DNA of 64,000 nt from Saccharospirillaceae bacterium (GTDB lineage Bacteria > Pseudomonadota > Gammaproteobacteria > Pseudomonadales > Oceanobacteraceae). The notes under the pieces were generated by a model, which did no database searches, was not told the DNA's origin, and worked only from the letters and a program-made list of their open reading frames with translations. This document shows positions 48,495-58,300 of the stretch, one piece after another; position 1 is the first letter of the stretch, and each line of letters opens with the position of its first letter. Location of the stretch: NCBI GenBank assembly GCA_021208685.1, contig JAJOJJ010000017.1, positions 62,001 to 126,000 on the forward strand, written 5' to 3'. Both the position numbers and the translations under genes were made by a program.

Positions 48495-50090
48495 TTAAGG
48501 GTTGTAGATTTCTGAACTTTTTCTCAGATAGAACCACCAGTTAATAACCAGACAAAGTGCGTAGAAAACTGCAAAGCCATACATTGCCAGCTCTGGAGTA
48601 CCGGCTTTAATCTGAGAACCCATCACTTTAGGGGCAATAAAAGCACCATAAGCGGCAACCGCAGAGGTCCAGCCAAGAACAGGGCCTTTCATCTGCTGGT
48701 CAAAGATCACACCGATACTGCGGAATGTTGAGCCGTTACCAATGCCGCTGGCTGCAAACAACACAATAAACAGCAGCATAAACACCATAAAGTAGTCATT
48801 AGGGTTGGAAGAATTGTAGGCCTGCATCATTACATAACCTGTTGCAACCGAGGCTGCCACCATTACAGCGGAGATAATCTGCGTAACAATAGAGCCGCCG
48901 ACTTTATCGGAAATCCAGCCACCAACCGGGCGGATTAATGCACCAACAAAAGGCCCGATCCATGCCCAGGTAAGAGCGCTCGGAGCATCAGGATTTACCA
49001 CACGGATCATTTCGCCATCCACGCCTGCCTGCATCATTTTTCCGAAAATAACGGTAATAGAAAGAGGTAAAGCAGCAGAGAAACCGATAAATGAACCGAA
49101 GGTGAGGATGTAAAGCACGGTCATTGACCATGTATGTTTGTTACGGAAAATTTTGAACTGGTTTTTGATATTAGGCTGAATACTTCCGGGAATCATACGC
49201 AGAAGGATCAGAGTCAGAATGATAGTGAATGGCAGAGCCAGCCACATACCAATCATTCCCATCATGTAGATACCAACCGCTGCAGTAAAAAGAGCAATGG
49301 CATACAAGCCAATGATTTTTCCGAAGGCAGCTAAAGGATGTCCTGGTTCAGGAGTCACCACGTTCAGATTATTCATACCAAACCAACCGGCAAAGGCCAG
49401 TGGGATTAACATTAACAGCCAGATAAAGCCGGCATTCTGAATCCAGGTTTCTGAACCTGCCTCAATACGACCGACCAGAGTTCCGCTGGCAGATTGCAGA
49501 ACCATAGGTTCACCAGCCAGAGGGCCAAACAGACCGACAGTCATCACCAGCGGAATCAATATCTGCATAGTGGTCACACCGAAATTACCCAGCCCGGCAT
49601 TCATGCCCAGACCGTAGCCCTGCTGGCTTTTCGGAAAAAAGGTACTGATATTACTCATGGAACAGGCGAAGTTGCCGCCGCCAATACCAGACAGCAATGC
49701 CATTAACTGAAACACCCAGTAAGGGGTTCCGAGTTCCATCAGCGCCATACCGGTACCCAGCGCCGGAACCATCAGCAATGCTGTAGTCAGAAAGACGGTG
49801 TTACGGCCACCGGCAATGCGGATCATAAAGGATGCCGGAATCCTCAGCGTTGCCCCGGATAAGCCAGCAATGGCAACCAGAGAAAATAACTGCTCGGTAC
49901 TGAAATCAAACCCGAGATTTTTCATCTGCGTGGTGATCATTCCCCACATAAGCCAGACGGCAAAGCCAACCAAAAGGCTGGGAATTGAAATCCACAGATT
50001 CCGGCTGGCAACCTGCTTCCCCTCCTGCTCCCAGAACGCCTTGTCCTCCACGTCCCATTTTTCAATGTAAGCTGAACCTTTAGTCGCCAT
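48495..50090 (-). CDS. narK2: NarK2-type nitrate/nitrite antiporter
   Basis: A 531-residue carrier with 12 predicted helices and an extended hydrophilic N-terminus. Motifs: GATLRIPASFMIRIAGGRN, MALLSGIGGGNFACSMSNISTFFPKSQQGYGLGMNAGLGNFGVTT (first nitrate signature), and PVGGWISDKVGGSIVTQ. NarK2-type porters exchange nitrate for nitrite. It heads the unit narK2-CBS-usp-narK1-nnrS, with FNR-type and NarL-type sites in its 5' region. ATG 50090; AGGGGAA lies upstream. Confidence 0.92.
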   Translation of the reverse strand: MATKGSAYIEKWDVEDKAFWEQEGKQVASRNLWISIPSLLVGFAVWLMWGMITTQMKNLGFDFSTEQLFSLVAIAGLSGATLRIPASFMIRIAGGRNTVFLTTALLMVPALGTGMALMELGTPYWVFQLMALLSGIGGGNFACSMSNISTFFPKSQQGYGLGMNAGLGNFGVTTMQILIPLVMTVGLFGPLAGEPMVLQSASGTLVGRIEAGSETWIQNAGFIWLLMLIPLAFAGWFGMNNLNVVTPEPGHPLAAFGKIIGLYAIALFTAAVGIYMMGMIGMWLALPFTIILTLILLRMIPGSIQPNIKNQFKIFRNKHTWSMTVLYILTFGSFIGFSAALPLSITVIFGKMMQAGVDGEMIRVVNPDAPSALTWAWIGPFVGALIRPVGGWISDKVGGSIVTQIISAVMVAASVATGYVMMQAYNSSNPNDYFMVFMLLFIVLFAASGIGNGSTFRSIGVIFDQQMKGPVLGWTSAVAAYGAFIAPKVMGSQIKAGTPELAMYGFAVFYALCLVINWWFYLRKSSEIYNP

Positions 50091-50190
50091 GATATTCCCC
50101 TGTTAATCAGATCATGACTTCATAATCACCCTGTCTTAATAAGGCAGCAATAGGCGGAAAAACTGCAAAAAAAGCGCTTATTAAAAGCTC

Positions 50191-50197
50191 TACCCAT
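50191..50197. promoter_or_regulatory. NarL heptamer upstream of narK2
   Basis: TACCCAT matches the NarL heptamer TACYYMT exactly. It lies about 100 bases upstream of narK2 and 18 bases from the FNR-type box. Further heptamer-like repeats TACCTAC (50289-50295) and TACCCAA (50309-50315) follow about 200 bases upstream of narK2. Confidence 0.45.
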
Positions 50198-50214
50198 AAG
50201 GGGATTGGGGATTT

Positions 50215-50228
50215 ATGACACAGATCAA
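50215..50228. promoter_or_regulatory. FNR-type box upstream of narK2
   Basis: ATGACACAGATCAA matches TTGAT-N4-ATCAA at eight of ten palindrome positions (right half perfect). Centred about 130 bases before narK2. With the nearby NarL heptamers it predicts joint control by anaerobiosis and nitrate. Confidence 0.5.
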
Positions 50229-50312
50229 TCAGATCCGGAGAGTTGATACTGAAAGCTGATTATCGACAGTATTCAAGGGCATAGGGAGTACCTACTTTGG
50301 GCAATATCTACC

Positions 50313-50340
50313 CAAAAAAAAACGCCTGCAGAGCAGGCGT
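50313..50340 (-). terminator. Terminator after the nar operon porin
   Basis: On the minus strand ACGCCTGC pairs with GCAGGCGT around a three-base loop, followed by nine U: a strong intrinsic terminator 18 bases beyond the porin stop. It ends narGHJI-ppiC-porin and separates it from narK2. Confidence 0.9.
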
Positions 50341-50357
50341 AAAGGAGGAGGCTTCAC

Positions 50358-51503
50358 CTAAAAAGAAAGGCCGCACCAGAGCCAGAACTTATCAATATCA
50401 GAATTATTTCCAGAAGCATCATAGCCTGCATACTTAAGCCCGCTACTAATGTTTTTATTAAAGGAGTAGAGAAGCTGAAGATTCAATTCTGAACCAAGAT
50501 CGTCCCCACCTTTATCAGTTGAATATTCATGATATGCAACCAGAGCTTTGATTCCATTAACATTTCCAGAAACCCGAACATAAGAATCAGAAAGACCATC
50601 ATCCTTTGTAAGCAGGAATCCATCCGCCCAGCCATTAAAAGCATGCTTGGTTGCCAGCGGAGTCTGGAAACCGTACTCACCATCGTCACTTCCCAGGGTT
50701 TCATTACCAAGAGTAAGGTTGACTCCCTGCAGGGTTGCTCCGGCCTCAACATGATAATAAATCGCGTCTTTATCACCATTCTTATATGCCGATTGAGTAG
50801 CAATCTCGGCCAGATAATTGACCTTGATATCATCCAGCGATTTCTGACCAGCCAGGCTGACGCCATAGGTATCGTAATAAAGATCGGAATCGTCAATATC
50901 AACCAGATAGGCATATGTCACCAGCTTACCGGCCGATAGTTTGTCAAAGGCAAGATTCAGTGCATGCCCGGTGATATCCCTCTCTGAAAAATTGATATCA
51001 TTGACCTGATTAATATAAGCGTAGGTAACCCCAAGACCGTCTTTTTTATACTGCAGAAGCGCAGCATCATAAGTCTGCTCATTCTGCCGCCAGCCTACGT
51101 TGCCGATAAACCGGGCGTTATCCAGAATAATACGCTGACGGCCAACAACAGCCGTTAATGCTTCTTTTGTGTAAGACAGCTGTGCCCGGTTGATTTCGGT
51201 ATTGACCGGATCAGCCACAGGATCATAACCGCTGCTCTCAGGTGCATAGTCGTCAATAACGCTTCTGACATCCTCGATTTCAGCAAGAGCCTTCAGCCCA
51301 CTGTAGTTATCTGTCTCATAACCAATGCGGCTTCTCAGTGTTAATGCGGTGGCCGACTTTGTCAGGTTGTCTGTGTCATTTGTTTCATAGCGAAGACGGA
51401 AATCAGCCGGAAAGTTTCCGGGAATGCCATCAAAGCTCTGAGAAAAAACCACAGGGGAAGCCAGTAATAAAGCACTGGCCAAAGAACTTAGTTTAAAGAT
51501 CAT
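50358..51503 (-). CDS. Outer-membrane porin at the end of the nar operon
   Basis: 381 residues: signal peptide (MIFKLSSLASALLLASPVVFS, cleaved near SQS), then alternating beta-strand pattern with aromatic ends and a C-terminal WCGLSF ending in Phe, as needed for BAM insertion. It resembles alginate-export/OprE-type porins (DFRLRYETNDTDNLTKSATALTLRSRIGYE). Anion specificity cannot be read, but co-transcription with narGHJI suggests nitrate/nitrite entry through the outer membrane. ATG 51503 has AAGGAG upstream; an ATG-less frame extends to 51539. Only 40 bases separate it from ppiC. Confidence 0.8.
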   Translation of the reverse strand: MIFKLSSLASALLLASPVVFSQSFDGIPGNFPADFRLRYETNDTDNLTKSATALTLRSRIGYETDNYSGLKALAEIEDVRSVIDDYAPESSGYDPVADPVNTEINRAQLSYTKEALTAVVGRQRIILDNARFIGNVGWRQNEQTYDAALLQYKKDGLGVTYAYINQVNDINFSERDITGHALNLAFDKLSAGKLVTYAYLVDIDDSDLYYDTYGVSLAGQKSLDDIKVNYLAEIATQSAYKNGDKDAIYYHVEAGATLQGVNLTLGNETLGSDDGEYGFQTPLATKHAFNGWADGFLLTKDDGLSDSYVRVSGNVNGIKALVAYHEYSTDKGGDDLGSELNLQLLYSFNKNISSGLKYAGYDASGNNSDIDKFWLWCGLSF

Positions 51504-51543
51504 CGTGCTCTCCTTTTGTAAATGAGCACTGAGTACCATTTTA

Positions 51544-52311
51544 TCACTGCATCAATGGCGAATCTGATACAGAGAAATCGAAACCTTCTAATTGGGTTTC
51601 TTGAATAAGGGCTTGAATGTACTGAGCCGTTGCTTTTGCTTTTACTTTGTCATTCAAATACTGTCGTATACGGGCCTCGACCTGCTCATAAGGCAATGGA
51701 TTCCCCGCAATTTTACGTTCAATAAATACCACATGAAAACCATAACGGCTTTCAACAGGTGCAGGTAACAAGCCTTCGTTTGCAGTAAATACCTGACGTT
51801 CAAATTCCGGAACGGTTTGTCCGGTACTGATCTGCCCAAGGCTGCCACCCGTTTCTTTCGACGGACAGGCAGAGAACTGTCTGGCCAGGTCAGAAAAGTT
51901 TTCTCCGGCGCGTAATTTATGCACCAGTGTTTCTGCCAGCGTTTTACTGTCAACACGCTGTACTTCATCATCCGGGTCTGCAGCCAGAAGGATGTGGCGC
52001 AATTCCAGCAGAGGTGACGTGGTAAAACGTATGGGATTTTTTTCAAAATACAGACGGCACTCATCCTCCGTTGCTTCCGGAAGATAAACATCCTGATCAA
52101 ATAGTTTCTCAATGAAATCATCCTGGCCGGCCTGACTGCCACTGTCAGAAACAGGCAAACCCAGAGAGCTCGCCCGCTGACGGAGAATTTCACCAATAAC
52201 CAGGGATTCTGCTGCTTTCAGCATCGCCTGGCGCTTGCTTTCGGCCGGGTGATACTGCATTTCTTCCAGAATGGCCGACTCAGGAATAGTAACATCATTT
52301 ACTTTAATCAT
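51544..52311 (-). CDS. PpiC-type peptidyl-prolyl isomerase of the nar operon
   Basis: A 255-residue parvulin-like protein: an N-terminal chaperone-like helical region (about 1-110) and a rotamase domain (about 115-225) with ELRHILLAADPDDE, FSDLARQFSACPSKETGGSLGQISTGQTVPEFERQVF and SRYGFHVVFIERKI. No signal peptide, so cytoplasmic, like the NifM-like isomerase that follows narI in Pseudomonas aeruginosa. Probably assists folding of NarGHI. A 13-bp stem-loop sits between narI and this gene. Confidence 0.88.
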   Translation of the reverse strand: MIKVNDVTIPESAILEEMQYHPAESKRQAMLKAAESLVIGEILRQRASSLGLPVSDSGSQAGQDDFIEKLFDQDVYLPEATEDECRLYFEKNPIRFTTSPLLELRHILLAADPDDEVQRVDSKTLAETLVHKLRAGENFSDLARQFSACPSKETGGSLGQISTGQTVPEFERQVFTANEGLLPAPVESRYGFHVVFIERKIAGNPLPYEQVEARIRQYLNDKVKAKATAQYIQALIQETQLEGFDFSVSDSPLMQ

Positions 52312-52324
52312 TACTGACTCCGCG

Positions 52325-52362
52325 AGGCCCGTATTCGTTGTTTTAACAGCGAATACGGGCCT
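52325..52362 (-). terminator. Stem-loop between narI and ppiC
   Basis: AGGCCCGTATTCG (52325-52337) pairs perfectly over 13 bp with CGAATACGGGCCT (52350-52362), with a 12-base loop. There is no U-tract, so partial termination or protection of the upstream narGHJI message is likelier than complete termination. ppiC and the porin have no other visible promoter. Confidence 0.6.
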
Positions 52363-52373
52363 TATCTCATGTA

Positions 52374-53063
52374 TTAACGGGTAAAACGCTTACGTACAAT
52401 CTGGTGCTGACGGGTGACATATTGCACCGGTGCGCTGAGCATGTGCACCAGACGGCTGAACGGAAAGACAACAAACAGTGTCATCCCCAGCATAATATGC
52501 ATTTTGAAAATCCAGTGTACGCTGGAAATATTTTCCACAGCGTCAACCAGATCCAGTGTCATAATATTTTGTGCCCACATCATCAGCTTCATCATTTCAT
52601 GACCGTCGAGATGCCCCGCAGAAATACCGATCGAAATCAACCCAAGAATTAGCTGTGCATACAGTAAGAACAGAATAACAATATCCATTTTTTTACTGGT
52701 CGCACGGATACGGGGATTAAACAACCGGCGCTGAATCAGAATGGTAAGACCAATAAAGCAGATCAGACCAAACAGCCCACCAGCTCCCATTGCCACAAGT
52801 TGCTTCATTGGCGCGGTTACGCCAATAGCATGCCAGATTTCGACAGGCGTCAGCAGACCAAATAAATGACCGAAGAATATACCCAGAATACCTATGTGAA
52901 ACAGAATACTGCCCAGACGCAGCTTTTCTTTTTCCAACAATTGACTGGAGCTGGCTTTCCAGGAGTATTGTTCCCGGTCATAACGAATCCAGCTGCCGAT
53001 GAACAGAATTGCCATTGCGACATATGGATAAATACCGAATGCCAGCGTATTGAAATAACTCAT
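52374..53063 (-). CDS. narI: NarI, cytochrome b subunit of nitrate reductase
   Basis: A 229-residue protein with five membrane helices. The heme b histidines are in LFHIGILGIFFGHLFG (about 55-70) and HWIFKMHIMLGMTLFVVFPFSRLVH (about 183-207). GSWIRYDREQYSWKASSSQLLE follows helix 1 as in E. coli. NarI oxidises quinol and hands electrons to NarH. ATG 53063 has AAGGAG upstream; a TTG two codons earlier is also in frame. Confidence 0.95.
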   Translation of the reverse strand: MSYFNTLAFGIYPYVAMAILFIGSWIRYDREQYSWKASSSQLLEKEKLRLGSILFHIGILGIFFGHLFGLLTPVEIWHAIGVTAPMKQLVAMGAGGLFGLICFIGLTILIQRRLFNPRIRATSKKMDIVILFLLYAQLILGLISIGISAGHLDGHEMMKLMMWAQNIMTLDLVDAVENISSVHWIFKMHIMLGMTLFVVFPFSRLVHMLSAPVQYVTRQHQIVRKRFTR

Positions 53064-53074
53064 AATCAACTCCT

Positions 53075-53794
53075 TTACGCCTGCTTGGCAGCAGACGCAT
53101 TTAACAGTTCAGTATTCAGCGGAATATACTGATCGCGCCGCTGGCCTTCGCTGGGACGATTGCCGGTGCCACATGACGACTCAGCGTTATCCATGAAGCT
53201 CACCATCTCTTCTTCCCAGACTTTATCCAGCGCCTTGGGCGTATTGTCCGGAACTTCCCCGGCAATCTGGCCACGCAGATCATTGAGATCCAGTGCCACT
53301 TCACTGAGACCAACCAGAGCATGGAATAAAGAAGCGTAATCAGATTCCCGCTGCTCCAGACGACAGGCCAGCAATGCCAGAATATGGGAAACTTCCTGCA
53401 AGCCCAGGCGGGCATTGTCATTGCCCTGGGTGCTGAGAAAATCAAGGTACAAAGGAATGTAATCCGGAAGCTCTTTTGTACTGATTTCCAGACCGGCTTC
53501 TTTGTATTGGTTCTGCAAATCCACCATGGCCTGACCACGATCACGGGATTCACCGTGCACATGCTCAAACAACAGCAGTGAGAGTGAACGACCGCGCTCA
53601 AACAAACCATCGTACTGTTCCTGCCAGTCAAACAGATCACCCGCGCAGCGCATCTGAATAAACTGTTGCAATGCCGCTTTATCGGCAGCGGCCAGTGACG
53701 ATGCCGCCACGGCCTCCCGCAGTTCTGTCTGCGCGGCCACCAGTTCCTGGGTCGGATAATCCAGCAGTAGTGAAATAACACGCAAAATTTTCAT
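53075..53794 (-). CDS. narJ: NarJ, nitrate reductase assembly chaperone
   Basis: A 239-residue helical cytoplasmic chaperone of the NarJ/TorD family: VISLLLDYPTQELVAAQ at the N-terminus, LSLLLFEHVHGESRDRGQAMVDL, DYIPLYLDFLSTQ and a C-terminal acidic/basic tail. It holds NarG for Moco insertion and membrane docking. It starts 2 bases after the narH stop and ends 11 bases before narI. Confidence 0.94.
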   Translation of the reverse strand: MKILRVISLLLDYPTQELVAAQTELREAVAASSLAAADKAALQQFIQMRCAGDLFDWQEQYDGLFERGRSLSLLLFEHVHGESRDRGQAMVDLQNQYKEAGLEISTKELPDYIPLYLDFLSTQGNDNARLGLQEVSHILALLACRLEQRESDYASLFHALVGLSEVALDLNDLRGQIAGEVPDNTPKALDKVWEEEMVSFMDNAESSCGTGNRPSEGQRRDQYIPLNTELLNASAAKQA

Positions 53795-53796
53795 GC

Positions 53797-55332
53797 TTAT
53801 TCCTCCACCACAACCGGGATAACCTGACGCACACCAATCTGCTGCGAGCCAAACAGGTTAACGCCGTTATTACCGTCACCACAGCCATTGCCGAAACTGA
53901 AACCACAGCTGCTTTTCAGGTCGTAGGCGTTTTCCGCATAAGTGGTATGGCTGGTCGGAATGACGAAACGGTCTTCGTAGTTAGCCAACGCCATATAGCG
54001 GTACATTTCTTCTACCTGTACCGGCGTCAGGCCAACCTGCTTCAGAACATCCAGATCTTCCACTCCATCGACCTGCTGGGAACGTTTGAATGCACGCATG
54101 GCAATCATACGCTCCAGTGCCCGTTCAACCGGTTTTTCATCACCGGCAGTCAGTAAATTAGCCAGATAGCGCAGTGGAATACGAAGTGATTTCAGATCCG
54201 GAATCACACCATTCATCCCAACATGACCAGCCTGGGCAGCGGTCTGAATCGGAGACAGTGGCGGTACATACCAAACCATTGGCAAAGTGCGGTATTCCGG
54301 ATGCAGTGGCAGAGCCACTTTCCAGTCCATTGCTATTTTATAAACCGGAGAACGCTGGGCCGCCTTAATCCAGTTGTCACTGATGCCTTCTTTACGGGCG
54401 GCCGCAATCACTTTCGGATCTTCCGGATCAAGAAACAGATCAATCTGTGACTGATACAGGTCTTTTTCGTTCGGGGTATTGGCCGCCGCTTCAATTTTGT
54501 CCGCATCGTACAGCAGTACGCCTAAGTAGCGGATACGACCCACACAGGTTTCCGAGCACACTGTCGGCTGACCGGCTTCAATACGCGGGAAGCAGAAAAT
54601 GCACTTCTCGGATTTACCGGATTTCCAGTTGTAATAAATCTTTTTGTACGGGCAAGCGGATACGCACATACGCCAGCCACGGCATTTTTCCTGGTCGATC
54701 AGTACGATACCGTCTTCTTCACGCTTGTAGATGGCACCCGATGGACAGGCCGCAACACAGGCCGGATTCAGGCAGTGTTCGCACAGGCGTGGCAGATACA
54801 TCATGAACGTTTTTTCAAACTGTCCGTAAATATCTTTCTGTACCACATCGTCGAAGTTTTTATCGGCTTTACGCTTTTCGAACTCGGTACCGAGAATTTC
54901 TTCCCAGTTCGGGCCCCATTCGATTTTTTCCATACGCTGGCCGGTAATCAGCGAGCGAGGACGCGCCACAGGCTGATGCTTTTTATCCGGTGCGTTATGC
55001 AGATACTGGTAATCAAAATCGAACGGCTCGTAATAGTCGTCAATTTCCGGCAGATCCGGGTTGGCGAAGATATTCGCCAGAACCCGCAATTTGCCGCCGA
55101 TTTTCAGCTGCAGCTTGCCGCCTGCATCGCGTTTCCAGCCGCCTTTCCATTTTTCCTGATTTTCCCATTCTTTCGGAAAACCAATACCGGGCTTGGTTTC
55201 CACGTTGTTAAACCAGGCGTATTCGACGCCTTCGCGGGAGGTCCAGACGTTTTTGCAGGTGATGGAGCAAGTGTGGCAACCGATACACTTATCCAGATTC
55301 AGCACCATGCCTATTTGTGCTCTTACTTTCAT
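53797..55332 (-). CDS. narH: NarH, iron-sulfur subunit of nitrate reductase
   Basis: A 511-residue electron-transfer subunit with four cysteine groups: CIGCHTCSITCKNVW near residue 16, CEHCLNPACVAACPSGAIYK, CRGWRMCVSACPYKK (the Trp replaces one Cys and marks the 3Fe-4S cluster) and CIFCFPRIEAGQPTVCSETCVGRIRY. It links NarI heme to NarG clusters. The last 30 residues contain FGNGCGDGNNG, an unusual glycine/cysteine-rich tail. It lies 20 bases after narG. Confidence 0.96.
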   Translation of the reverse strand: MKVRAQIGMVLNLDKCIGCHTCSITCKNVWTSREGVEYAWFNNVETKPGIGFPKEWENQEKWKGGWKRDAGGKLQLKIGGKLRVLANIFANPDLPEIDDYYEPFDFDYQYLHNAPDKKHQPVARPRSLITGQRMEKIEWGPNWEEILGTEFEKRKADKNFDDVVQKDIYGQFEKTFMMYLPRLCEHCLNPACVAACPSGAIYKREEDGIVLIDQEKCRGWRMCVSACPYKKIYYNWKSGKSEKCIFCFPRIEAGQPTVCSETCVGRIRYLGVLLYDADKIEAAANTPNEKDLYQSQIDLFLDPEDPKVIAAARKEGISDNWIKAAQRSPVYKIAMDWKVALPLHPEYRTLPMVWYVPPLSPIQTAAQAGHVGMNGVIPDLKSLRIPLRYLANLLTAGDEKPVERALERMIAMRAFKRSQQVDGVEDLDVLKQVGLTPVQVEEMYRYMALANYEDRFVIPTSHTTYAENAYDLKSSCGFSFGNGCGDGNNGVNLFGSQQIGVRQVIPVVVEE

Positions 55333-55352
55333 AGGATTACCTCACTCCAACC

Positions 55353-58300
55353 TTATTGAGTGTCCAGCCAGTCGACTTTGTTCATCTTGCGCACGATGAC
55401 GAATTCGTCACGATTGCAGCCGACGGTGCCGTAGTAGTTAAAGCCATAGGCCTGCTGGGCATAGCCACCAATCATGTGTGTCGGTTTCATCACCGCACGG
55501 GTCACCGAGTTGTGAATACCACCACGGGTGCCAGTCATTTCGGCTCCAGGGACGTTCACGATGCGCTCCTGAGCGTGGTACATCATGCTCATACCTTCCG
55601 GTACGCGCTGCGACACGACCGCGCGGGCAGCAATAGAGCCGTTGACGTTGAAGATTTCGATCCAGTCGTTATCAACAATACCGGCGGCTTTGGCATCGGT
55701 TTCACTCATCCACACAATCGGACCACCGCGCGACAAGGTCAGCATCAGCAGGTTGTCGGAGTAGGTGCTGTGAATACCCCATTTCTGGTGCGGGGTGATC
55801 CAGTTCAGCACGATCTCTTTATTACCGTTGGGCTTTTTATTCAGCACCGGCGCCACGGTTTTCAGGTTGATCGGCGGCTTGTATGAACACAACTGCTCAC
55901 CGAAATCGCGCATCCACTCATGATCCTGATAGAACTGCTGACGACCGGTAATGGTGCGCCACGGGATCAGTTCATGTACGTTGGTATAACCGGCGTTATA
56001 GGACACATGCTCGTCTTCCAGACCCGACCAGGTGGGCGACGAAATAATCTTGCGCGGCTGCGCCACAATGTCACGCCAGCGGATTTTTTCTTCCTCCTTC
56101 GACTTAGCCAGATGCGTATGATCAAGTCCGGTAATTTCGCCCAGCGCTTCCCAGGCTTTAACCGCTACATGACCGTTGGTTTCCGGTGCCAGCGTGAGAA
56201 TCATTTCACAGGCATCAATGGCGGTATCCAGTTTGGCCATCCCCTGATTCACACCATAATCGGTATGGGTGTAATTCAGCTGACGCAGCAATTTCACTTC
56301 ATCTTTGGTATCCCAGCTGATGCCCTTACCACCGTTACCGATGCTTTCCAGCAGCGGGCCGATGGAGGTAAAGCGGGCATAGGTATTCGGATAATCGCGC
56401 TCGACTAAGGTGAGGCCCGGCATGGTTTTACCCGGAATCGCTTCACACTCGCCTTTCCACCAGGCTTTTACGCCATACGGCTGTGCCAGTTCTGCCGGGG
56501 TATCGTGGTGCATCGGGGTAGTGACCAGATCTTTTTCCACGCCCAGGTGGCCGACACAGACGCGGGAAAATTCTTTGGCAATACCTTTGAATATTTCCCA
56601 GTCGGAACGCGCTTCCCACACCGGATCAATGGCTGCACTGAGTGGGTGAATAAAGGGATGCATATCCGAGGTGTTCATATCGTCTTTTTCGTACCAGGTG
56701 GCCGTCGGCAACACGATGTCGGAATACAGACAGGTGGTGGACATACGGAAGTCCAGTGTTACCCACAGGTCGACCTTGCCTTCGGCACCGTTATCCACCC
56801 ATTCCACGTCCTGCGGTTTCTGACCGCCAAAATCCCCCAGATCTTTACCCAGCAGACCATGCTTGGTGCCCAGCAAATGCTTGAGCATGTACTCATGACC
56901 TTTACCGGAAGAACCGAGCAGGTTGGAACGCCAGATAAACATATTGCGCGGGAAATTCTGCGGATTATCCGGCTGTTCACAGGCGAATTTCAGTTCGCCT
57001 TGCTTCAGCTGCTCCACCACATAATCCTTTACATCCATACCGGCTTTGGCTGCAGCGCCAGCCAGATGCAACGGGTTAGTACTGAGCTGCGGCGCGGATG
57101 GCAACCAGCCCATACGCTCGGCACGGCTGTTGAAATCAATAATGCTGCCATTCCACTTTTCTTTCGGCGCCAACGGTGAAATCACCTCGGTCATGTTCAG
57201 TTTTTCATAACGCCATTGGCTGGAGTGGTTATAAAAAAACGAGGTGCCATTCATATGACGTGGTGGACGCACCCAGTCCAGACCAAAGGCCAGCGGGGTC
57301 CAGCCGGTTTGCGGACGCAGTTTTTCCTGACCCACATAGTGTGCCCAGCCGCCGCCGGTCTGACCGATACAGCCACACATCATCAGCATATTGATGAGGC
57401 CGCGGTAGTTCATATCCATGTGATACCAGTGGTTCAGCGCCGCGCCTACAATCACCATGGAACGACCACGGGTTTTATCGGCATTACGGGCAAACTCACG
57501 CGCCACACGGATCACATCGGCACGATCAACACCGGTAATCACTTCCTGCCAGGCTGGCGTGTACGGCACATTGTCATCGAAGCTGCTGGCGCGGCTGCTG
57601 TCGCCGATGCCGTTATCGACACCGTAATGGGCCAGCATCAGGTCGAACACAGTTGCTACCTGAGCGGTGCCACCGGATGCTAGTTGCACGGTTTTAACCG
57701 GTACTTTGCGCAGTTGAATTTCGTTGTGTTCGGTATGCTGGAAATACTGGTATTCGTGTGGCGCACCACCAAAATACGGGAACGCCACTTCGGCAAATCC
57801 ATCGTTCTGGTCTTTCAGGGACAGCACCAGATCCAGATCACCGTTACGGTCTTTCTGTTCCAGGTTCCACTTACCCTTTTCACCCCAGCGATAACCAATG
57901 GCACCGTTCGGGCTGGTTAAGCGGCCATCGTTATTAACGGCAATGGTTTTCCAGTCAGGGTTGTTATCTTCACCCAGATTATCGACCAGATCGGCGGCAC
58001 GCAGAAAACGGCCACCACTCAGGTGTCCATTATTTCCCTCCAGCATCACCAGCATCGGCATATCAGTGGTGCGTTTTACATAATCGGTAAAATACGCGCT
58101 CGGATTATCGACGTGGAATTCTTTTAAGATCACATGACCAAAGGCCATCGCCAGTGCGGCGTCGGTACCCTGACGCGGTGCCAGCCAGGTGTCGCCGAAT
58201 TTTGAAGCTTCGGAATAATCGGAGGTAATTACACAGGTTTTGGTGCCCTTGTAGCGCACTTCCGTGAGAAAGTGCGCATCCGGGGTACGGGTCTGTGGTA

